Source: Pantoea endophytica
GTDB taxonomy: Bacteria; Pseudomonadota; Gammaproteobacteria; Enterobacterales; Enterobacteriaceae
Assembly: GCF_002858935.1 (NCBI RefSeq)
Contig: NZ_PJRT01000033.1
Coordinates: 620,001 to 684,000, forward strand
Length of the DNA stretch: 64,000 nt
Direction: 5' to 3'
Shown: in pieces, positions 58,909-64,000 of the stretch
Numbering within the stretch: position 1 is the first letter of the stretch
Layout of the letters: each line of letters opens with the position of its first letter
Translations under genes and position numbers: made by a program
The notes under the pieces: model-generated
What the model was told of the DNA's origin: nothing
The model's input: only the letters and a program-made list of their open reading frames with translations
Database searches by the model: none

Positions 58909-58934
58909 AACAACCAGCCGTGCGGCTTGTTGTT
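58909..58934 (+). terminator. Hairpin after the MFS gene
   Basis: AACAA.CAGCCG / CGGCT.GTTGTT imperfect stem about 20 bases past the stop; weak T-tract. Confidence 0.5.
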
Positions 58935-59006
58935 TGTGGGGAGAGGCGTTAGCTTTAGCAGATGATTCGCATTGTGCCGTCAGGCTACTGACTTGAGGAG
59001 AGGTTC

Positions 59007-59834
59007 ATGTCACTGCAACAGGAAATCATTGAAGCCCTTGGTGTAAAACCGGTTATCGACCCGCAGCAGGAGATCCGCGTCAGCGTTGATTTTCTGAAGT
59101 CTTACCTGAAAGCCCATCCCTTTTTGAAAACGCTGGTACTCGGCATCAGCGGCGGCCAGGATTCGACACTGACCGGCATTTTGTCGCAAACCGCGATTCG
59201 CGAACTGCGTGAAGAGAGCGGCGATAACGATTACACCTTTATTGCCGTGCGTTTGCCGTATGGCGTGCAGGCCGATGAGCAGGATTGTCAGGATGCGCTG
59301 GCATTTATCCAACCCGATCGCACGCTGGTGGTAAACATCAAAGAAGCGATCCTGGCCAGCGAACGTGCCTTGAAAGATGCGGGTATTACGGTGTCGGATT
59401 TCGTGCGCGGCAATGAAAAAGCGCGTGAGCGCATGAAAGCGCAGTACAGCATCGCCGGCATGACCAAAGGCGTGGTGGTCGGTACTGACCATGCGGCAGA
59501 GGCAATCACTGGTTTCTTCACCAAGTACGGTGACGGCGGCAGCGACATCAACCCGATCTTCCGCCTGCATAAAGGCCAGGGCAAACAGCTGCTGAAAACG
59601 CTGGGCTGCCCGGAACACCTCTATCTCAAGCATCCCACCGCCGATTTGGAAGATGATCGTCCCGGCTTGCAGGATGAAGTGGCGCTCGGCGTGACTTATC
59701 AGCAAATCGATGCCTACCTGGAAGGCAAAACCATCGATGCCGCCGCGGCAAAAACCATTGAAGGCTGGTATCTGAAAACCGAGCACAAACGTCGTCCGCC
59801 GATCACCGTGTTCGACGACTTCTGGAAGAAGTAA
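59007..59834 (+). CDS. nadE: NH3-dependent NAD synthetase
   Basis: A 275-aa homodimeric enzyme that amidates nicotinic acid adenine dinucleotide to NAD using ATP and ammonia. The N-type ATP pyrophosphatase P-loop is GISGGQDST (residues 46-54); the short length without a nitrilase domain shows it uses ammonia. Conserved FTKYGDGGSDINPI and EHKRRPPITVFDDFWK near the end. GAGGAGAGG precedes the ATG. Confidence 0.97.
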   Translation: MSLQQEIIEALGVKPVIDPQQEIRVSVDFLKSYLKAHPFLKTLVLGISGGQDSTLTGILSQTAIRELREESGDNDYTFIAVRLPYGVQADEQDCQDALAFIQPDRTLVVNIKEAILASERALKDAGITVSDFVRGNEKARERMKAQYSIAGMTKGVVVGTDHAAEAITGFFTKYGDGGSDINPIFRLHKGQGKQLLKTLGCPEHLYLKHPTADLEDDRPGLQDEVALGVTYQQIDAYLEGKTIDAAAAKTIEGWYLKTEHKRRPPITVFDDFWKK

Positions 59835-59843
59835 GTGCATGGC

Positions 59844-59868
59844 GTTTCCCGCCGTCCGGGCGGGAAAC
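59844..59868 (+). terminator. nadE terminator-like hairpin
   Basis: GTTTCCCGCC / GGCGGGAAAC 10-bp perfect stem with a 5-base loop, then TTTCTC, 9 bases past the nadE stop. Confidence 0.65.
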
Positions 59869-59911
59869 TTTCTCATCGCCGCTGACTGGCGAGAAAAAGC
59901 ACAGTTTGATA

Positions 59912-59931
59912 CACTGGATGGACAACCAGTA
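59912..59931. promoter_or_regulatory. LexA box upstream of cho
   Basis: CACTGGATGGACAACCAGTA contains CTG-N10-CAG with symmetric ACTGG/CCAGT ends. It ends 13 bases before the cho start. E. coli cho is an SOS gene repressed by LexA. Confidence 0.8.
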
Positions 59932-59944
59932 ATTGGAGTGTGCT

Positions 59945-60805
59945 TTGGTCAGACGTGCAGCCAGCCACCGCCTCGATTTCGATGCGGCAGCCATCTATCA
60001 ATATCCCGAACATCTACGTCAGTGGCTGGAAGGTTTACCTAACCAGCCGGGCGTCTATACCTTTCACGGTGAAAGCGAAAATCTGCCGCTGTATATCGGC
60101 AAAAGCGTCAACCTGCGCAGTCGGGTGATGGCGCATTTCCGGGCGCCGGATGAAGCCAAAATGCTGCGTCAGGCGCGGCGCGTCACCTGGATCCCCACCG
60201 CTGGCGACGTCGGCGCTCAGCTGCTGGAAGCGCAGATGATCAAAACGCAACAGCCGCTGTTTAATAAGCGCCTGCGTAAGAACCGCCAGCTCTGTTCGCT
60301 GCAGCTGGGCGACGGTGCGCCGCAGGTGGTGTATGCAAAGGATCTCGACTTCTCCCGCTCGCCCAATCTTTATGGCCTGTTTCGCAGTCGCTTTGCCGCG
60401 CTGGAGAAGCTAAAAGCCATCGCCGATGAGCAGCGCTTGTGCCACGGCTTGCTTGGGCTGGAGTCGTTGCGTCCGGGACGCGGCTGTTTTCGCGCTGCAC
60501 TAAAACGCTGCGCCGGTGCCTGCTGTGGTAACGAGTCGGTTGCTGAGCATCAGCAGCGCCTGCATGCGGCATTAGAGCAGATGCGCATTCAATGCTGGCC
60601 GTGGCAAGGCCCGGTTGGCATGGTGGAAACGGGGACAAACATTACGCAAATCCATGTGATCGATCACTGGTTCTGGCTGGGATCGGTCAGCAGCGAGGCC
60701 GAAGCGCGCCAGCTGCAGCGCGCCTCGCACGGCTTCGATCATGACGGCTATAAAATTCTCTGCCGCCCGCTGCTTTCTGGCGTGTTCCCGCTGATCGAGC
60801 TGTAA
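59945..60805 (+). CDS. cho: Excinuclease Cho (UvrC N-terminal homologue)
   Basis: A 286-aa endonuclease that makes the 3' incision in UvrB-DNA complexes at bulky lesions poorly cut by UvrC. The GIY-YIG nuclease domain begins GVYTFHGES..LPLYIGKSVNLRSR; a Cys-rich stretch RGCFRAALKRCAGACCG follows as in UvrC. A TTG start at 59945 is chosen: GGAG lies 7 bases upstream and the protein then begins VRR as in E. coli; no ATG occurs nearby. LexA box upstream. Confidence 0.92.
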   Translation: MVRRAASHRLDFDAAAIYQYPEHLRQWLEGLPNQPGVYTFHGESENLPLYIGKSVNLRSRVMAHFRAPDEAKMLRQARRVTWIPTAGDVGAQLLEAQMIKTQQPLFNKRLRKNRQLCSLQLGDGAPQVVYAKDLDFSRSPNLYGLFRSRFAALEKLKAIADEQRLCHGLLGLESLRPGRGCFRAALKRCAGACCGNESVAEHQQRLHAALEQMRIQCWPWQGPVGMVETGTNITQIHVIDHWFWLGSVSSEAEARQLQRASHGFDHDGYKILCRPLLSGVFPLIEL

Positions 60806-60861
60806 AAACAAAACCGCCGAGGTTGCCCAAAGCATCAGATGCGATGGACAACCCCGGCGGT
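60806..60861. terminator. Bidirectional terminator between cho and spy
   Basis: ACCGCCG-A-GGTTG and CAACC-C-CGGCGGT pair around a 29-base loop. On the minus strand TTTTGTTTT follows, ending spy; the plus side ends cho. Confidence 0.75.
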
Positions 60862-60884
60862 CTCTATTCCGTTAGTGAAGGAAC

Positions 60885-61382
60885 TTATTCAGCATCAGCC
60901 GGCGGTGGTGGCGTTTTGCCATCGTGCGGGCCTTTCTCGGTTAAGCGCTTCTCAAAGTTCGCGTTGTACTGTTTCTTCTGCTCTGGTGTCAGCACGTTGT
61001 AGATCTTGTTCTGGGTTTCCATCATCTGCAGCGCACGATCTTTGGCATTCGCCGTCATCTTCTCAGCCTGCGCTTCGGCTTTCGCACGGTCAAAGGTATC
61101 GGAAGCGATGATGGCATGGTCGGCACGACGCTCTTCCAGCGACGGGCGTTTCATCTCTTTATGTCCATCACGCAGAATCGTTTTGATCTGCGCTTTCTGC
61201 GCATCGGTCAGGTTCAGACCTTTAAACATCATCTCCATACCGTGGTGGCGCATCGGCGGCTTATGCATCGGTTTTTCGCTGCCTGCTGGCGGCTGAGTCA
61301 GGTTGTCTGCCGCTGCATGGACGATATTTGCAGCACCAAAAGCCATTGCGGTAGCCAGGAACACAGAAGTTAATTTACGCAT
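60885..61382 (-). CDS. spy: Periplasmic chaperone Spy
   Basis: A 165-aa ATP-independent, cradle-shaped periplasmic chaperone of the Spy/CpxP (LTXXQ) family. Signal peptide about 1-24 (ending NIVHAA). The two LTxxQ motifs are LTDAQKAQI and LTPEQKKQY. A Pro/Lys/His/Met-rich segment follows the signal; C-terminal Pro-rich tail. ATG at 61382; 21 open codons upstream lack a signal. In E. coli it is induced by Cpx and Bae envelope stress; no convincing CpxR box was seen. Confidence 0.93.
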   Translation of the reverse strand: MRKLTSVFLATAMAFGAANIVHAAADNLTQPPAGSEKPMHKPPMRHHGMEMMFKGLNLTDAQKAQIKTILRDGHKEMKRPSLEERRADHAIIASDTFDRAKAEAQAEKMTANAKDRALQMMETQNKIYNVLTPEQKKQYNANFEKRLTEKGPHDGKTPPPPADAE

Positions 61383-61761
61383 AATATTGTCCTTACTTAT
61401 CAGTTTAATGACGACAGCTTGTGTCGCGTCTTCGGAAACAAGCATACGACGCTGAACGTCAACTACTCAGAGGCTGAGTAAAACCCTGAAAGCATAAAAG
61501 ACAGAGATCAGGCAATCATGGAGAGAAAGAGAAGAAATGCGTGAGGAATTGAAAAAGTTTATGACAATCAAGGGAAAAACGCAGGAATTAAGGAGGAGTG
61601 TAACGGTATTGTCGGTTTTCAGGAAGGGAAATGTCGGCGCGTTGATGCCCTCACCCTGGCCCTCTCCCACCGGAAGAGGGAAACGCTGCCACATGTAACT
61701 CAATACAAATATTCGCTCGTTCGGTTCCCTCTCCCGCCTGCGGGAGAGGGTTAGGGTGAGG
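61383..61761. other. spy-astE intergenic region
   Basis: 379 bases including the spy promoter and leader and, at 61648-61762, a pair of inverted C/G-rich repeats (see that entry). No coding sequence recognised; a 78-codon frame inside (61467-61703) runs through the repeat and is not credible. Confidence 0.55.
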
Positions 61762-61762
61762 G
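61648..61762. repeat. REP-like inverted pair after astE
   Basis: CCCTCACCCTGGCCCTCTCCC (61648-61668, given as CCCTCACCCT + GGCCCTCTCCC) and its near reverse complement GGGAGAGGG-TTAGGGTGAGGG (61742-61762) flank about 73 bases. Each copy also has an internal hairpin, CCCTCTcccaccggaAGAGGG and CCCTCTCCCGC/GCGGGAGAGGG. This C-rich element is dispersed in many enterobacteria and pseudomonads; here it lies between the ends of astE and the spy promoter. Confidence 0.8.
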
Positions 61763-61766
61763 AAAA

Positions 61767-62762
61767 TCACAACGCCAGCGCCTGCGTCTGTTCATTCTCC
61801 TCCACCAGCATCAGCCCCGCGCGCAATCCTGGCGCGACATTCGGATTGGGAAACAGCACATACTCGCGCGCCTGCTGCACGTAGTAACGCCGGTCACCCT
61901 CCTCCGCCAGCAGCGTGCCCTGCGGGAAAGCGGTAAAGTTCAGCGTCTCCGGCCCCATGTGCAACACAAACTTATCGCCGTGCCGGGTCAGTTGCTGCGC
62001 CACGCGATAATGTCGCGGCTGCTCACGCACCTCCGGCAAGGCATCGCCATACAGCAACGCCGCCAGCGCCCGCTGTACGCCAGCAAACTGGCTTAAATCG
62101 TTCTCACCAAACGGCAAAGCCTTGCCCAACTCCAGCGTGCAGCTCGCCGCATTATGGTGCTCGCAGCTGTAATGGGTGAAGGTGCCGCCCGGTGAACGAT
62201 GGAACACCAGCGCCTCCATTTCTGCCGCCGCCAGCCAGTGCATAAACGCCTCGGGCCACGGATTGGGATTCAGCGGCATCACGCCAAAACGCGCATGATA
62301 CGAGCCGCGAATCGCGGTATGCAGATCGAGGTGCCAGCGCACTTCATGATCGAGACAGGCGCGCCAGAAACTCTCCAGCTCCTGCTCCAGCTGCAGCACG
62401 CGCTGCGCTTCGGGTACATCGGCCACCTGCTGCCAGCGTCCACCAAACAGGCGATTGATATCATGTTGCTGATAGCGCTTGCCGCTGCGCAACGCGGCGG
62501 GATTACCCAAAATCACCAGCAAGCGCACTGCCAGCGGCTTCTCGCCTTTTAAGAGTGGCGTCAGCAACAAATTGAGAATCTCAACCGGCGCGGTTTCATT
62601 GCCGTGAATGCCCGCAGAGAGCACCAGCGCCTGCTGTGTGGGCGTATGCGGCGTGAGGGACATCAGTCCCTCGTTATGCCATTGCCAACTGAGATGATCG
62701 TTGCTGCCCTCTCTTTGCTGTGGCGGCTCACCAGACAAGGTCTGCTGTAAAAAATCCTGCAT
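61767..62762 (-). CDS. astE: Succinylglutamate desuccinylase AstE
   Basis: A 331-aa zinc enzyme of the aspartoacylase-like carboxypeptidase family, last step of the arginine succinyltransferase (AST) pathway: succinylglutamate to glutamate and succinate. Zinc ligands His53 and Glu56 (GIHGNETAP) and His148 (DLHTAIRGS). The start is ATG at 62762, with GGAG 5 bases upstream, rather than the GTG two codons earlier. Follows astB by 45 bases, last gene of ast operon. Confidence 0.95.
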   Translation of the reverse strand: MQDFLQQTLSGEPPQQREGSNDHLSWQWHNEGLMSLTPHTPTQQALVLSAGIHGNETAPVEILNLLLTPLLKGEKPLAVRLLVILGNPAALRSGKRYQQHDINRLFGGRWQQVADVPEAQRVLQLEQELESFWRACLDHEVRWHLDLHTAIRGSYHARFGVMPLNPNPWPEAFMHWLAAAEMEALVFHRSPGGTFTHYSCEHHNAASCTLELGKALPFGENDLSQFAGVQRALAALLYGDALPEVREQPRHYRVAQQLTRHGDKFVLHMGPETLNFTAFPQGTLLAEEGDRRYYVQQAREYVLFPNPNVAPGLRAGLMLVEENEQTQALAL

Positions 62763-62807
62763 GTTCACTCCTTTTTAACGACGTGGGGCGAACCTCTCAC
62801 CCCGGCG

Positions 62808-64000
62808 TTAACGCTGAAACGCGTAGACACTGCCTAAGTCTAGCAGCTTCGTCAGCTCATCCAGCGCGGTGCGCCCTTCACGCAGCAGTTGCGGGTCGGC
62901 TAAATCGGCCTGAGTTAAGCGATCACGGTAGTGGCGATCCACCCAATCGTTGAGCGTGGCAAACAGGCGATTGTTCATCAGTACCGCCGGATTCAGCGCC
63001 TGACGCTCGGTTTCGGTTAACACCACGCGCAGACGCAAACAGGCCGGACCGCCACCGTTAAACATGCTTTCACGCAGATCGAAAACTTTCAGTTCACGGA
63101 TCGGCCCGCCGCTCTCCACCAGCTCGGTAAGATAACGCCACACGCCTGTATGCTGGCGTGACTCTTCTGGCAGCACCAGCAGCATACCGCCGTCGGCGCG
63201 CTGCAACAGCTGGCTATTAAACAGATAGGTGTTGACCGCATCGGTTACCGATACTTTATCGCGCGGCACTTCAATCGGCTGGAAACTGCTAACGCGGGCG
63301 GCGATGTCACTCAGCAACTGCGGCTGGTTCACAAAGGCATCCTGATGGCAGAACAGCACCTGCTGATTGCTCACCGCAATCACATCGTTATGAAACACGC
63401 CCTGATCAATCACCGCTGGATTTTGCTGGGCAAACAGCGTGCGTTGCGCATCAAGCTGATGCAAACGTGCCACCGCTTCGCTGGCTTCCCGCGTTTGACG
63501 CGCCGGATAACGTGCTGGCGTTGCGCCCTGCTGCTGACCATCACGGCCATAAATAAACAGCTGCACGCCCGCATCACCGTAATCACTGCCGAAACGATTG
63601 TGATTGGCCGCGCCCTCATCACCGAACTGCGCCACCTGCGGCAGCGCATCGTGCACGCAGAAGTGCTGCGGATGACGGAAAATCGCGCGCAGCAGATCGG
63701 CAGTTTCCGGTGCCTCAATGGCGCGATGGAATTTGTTATTCAGATTGGCGACGGTGAAATGCACGCGACCATCGGCGCTATCCGCCGACGGCGACACCGT
63801 GGCGGCATTCGCCACCCACATCGCTGAGGCTGAGCTGGCCGCCGACAGCAGCTGCGGCGCGTGCTTAGCCGCCTGCGCCAGCACCTGCTCATCGCTGCCG
63901 CCAAAGCCGAGCTGGCGCAGCAGCGGCAGATTAGGACGTTCGTGCGGCGGGATTACACCCTGCACGTAGCCCATATCCGCCAGCGCTTTCATCTTCAGCA
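62808..64000 (-). CDS. astB: N-succinylarginine dihydrolase AstB (5' end beyond window)
   Basis: C-terminal part (about 397 aa visible of about 445) of the AST-pathway enzyme that converts succinylarginine to succinylornithine, CO2 and 2 NH3. Amidinotransferase-fold motifs: GDEGAANHNR, the catalytic GVFHNDVIAVSNQQVLFCHQ and the near C-terminal MFNGGGPACLRLRVVL with the active-site Cys. The reading frame continues off the right edge (LLKMK...). Upstream ast genes lie outside. Confidence 0.95.
   Translation of the reverse strand, partial: LKMKALADMGYVQGVIPPHERPNLPLLRQLGFGGSDEQVLAQAAKHAPQLLSAASSASAMWVANAATVSPSADSADGRVHFTVANLNNKFHRAIEAPETADLLRAIFRHPQHFCVHDALPQVAQFGDEGAANHNRFGSDYGDAGVQLFIYGRDGQQQGATPARYPARQTREASEAVARLHQLDAQRTLFAQQNPAVIDQGVFHNDVIAVSNQQVLFCHQDAFVNQPQLLSDIAARVSSFQPIEVPRDKVSVTDAVNTYLFNSQLLQRADGGMLLVLPEESRQHTGVWRYLTELVESGGPIRELKVFDLRESMFNGGGPACLRLRVVLTETERQALNPAVLMNNRLFATLNDWVDRHYRDRLTQADLADPQLLREGRTALDELTKLLDLGSVYAFQR

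Noticed and set aside
59010..59876. 288-codon open frame opposite nadE
   Set aside because: Antisense to a highly conserved enzyme gene; length is explained by GC-rich codon bias of nadE, and no motif is visible.
61383..61560. CpxR box (GTAAA-N5-GTAAA) upstream of spy
   Set aside because: GTAAAACCCTGAAAG near 61478 matches only one half-site well and is on the opposite strand to spy; too weak.
1..64000. CRISPR arrays, prophage, insertion sequences, integrons or plasmid origins
   Set aside because: No regularly spaced repeats, transposase, integrase, phage structural or replication-initiator genes were found; gene order is that of the core chromosome.

Overview
The window is a stretch of ordinary enterobacterial core chromosome, most likely from the Erwiniaceae (Pantoea or Erwinia-like). 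Evidence: nearly every gene has its closest recognisable relative in Escherichia coli at 60-90% protein identity by eye, gene order follows the E. coli ydhF-to-astB segment over almost its whole length, and the extra genes (eptA, kduID with a KdgR-type operator, DUF2502 and DUF6515 secreted proteins) suit a plant- or environment-associated relative. I see no prophage, integrase, transposase, CRISPR array or plasmid functions. Genus assignment is inference.

Layout. 1-9.1 kb: ydhF, ydhL, eptA, the nemR-nemA-gloA electrophile/methylglyoxal detoxification cluster, rnt, grxD, mepH, the 29-codon ynhF and purR. 9.1-15.1 kb: punR/punC (purine nucleoside export and its regulator), cfa, ribE, mdtK. 15.2-17.8 kb: three tandem tRNA-Val(GAC) genes, pykF behind a Cra operator, lpp. 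17.8-24.4 kb: ldtE and the complete sufABCDSE iron-sulfur assembly operon, read leftward. 24.8-28.5 kb: an unrecognised 134-aa gene under a near-perfect Fur box, then ydiJ and ydiK. 29.9-30.1 kb: the RcsB-controlled small RNA RprA. 30.2-35.1 kb: ppsA/ppsR (gluconeogenic PEP synthase and its regulator kinase/phosphorylase) and aroH. 35-40.5 kb: selO, ydiV, nlpC, btuD, btuE, btuC. 40.6-48.5 kb: a DUF2502 gene and the leftward translation cluster thrS-infC-rpmI-rplT-(pheM)-pheS-pheT-ihfA. 48.7-52.4 kb: ydiY, ydiZ, yniA, yniB, hxpB. 52.6-54.2 kb: kduI-kduD (pectin-derived uronate catabolism). 54.3-64 kb: ydjM, tcyP, a DUF6515 gene, osmE, a Bcr/CflA exporter, nadE, cho, spy, astE and the 5'-truncated (by the window edge) astB.

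Themes. Iron/sulfur: suf operon with a Fur-like palindrome between its -35 and -10, the Fur-box orphan gene, ydiJ (Fe-S flavoprotein) and tcyP (cystine uptake). Carbon flux at PEP/pyruvate: pykF and ppsA both have Cra-type sites upstream. Purines: purR and ydiJ carry PurR-type boxes. Envelope stress: eptA with overlapping PhoP- and PmrA-type repeats, RprA, lpp, ldtE, mepH, nlpC, spy. SOS: LexA-type boxes before ydjM and cho.

The most interesting items are the uncharacterised Fur-box gene, the overlapping PhoP/PmrA promoter of eptA, an ERIC-type repeat inside the rpmI-rplT ribosomal operon, the thrS stop overlapping the ATT start of infC, several dispersed palindromes, and the loss or replacement of E. 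coli neighbours (lhr, sodB, ydhP, pfkB, ydiH/menI, ves). I did not find a clearly new multi-gene system. All identifications are by reading the sequence; no database search was run.
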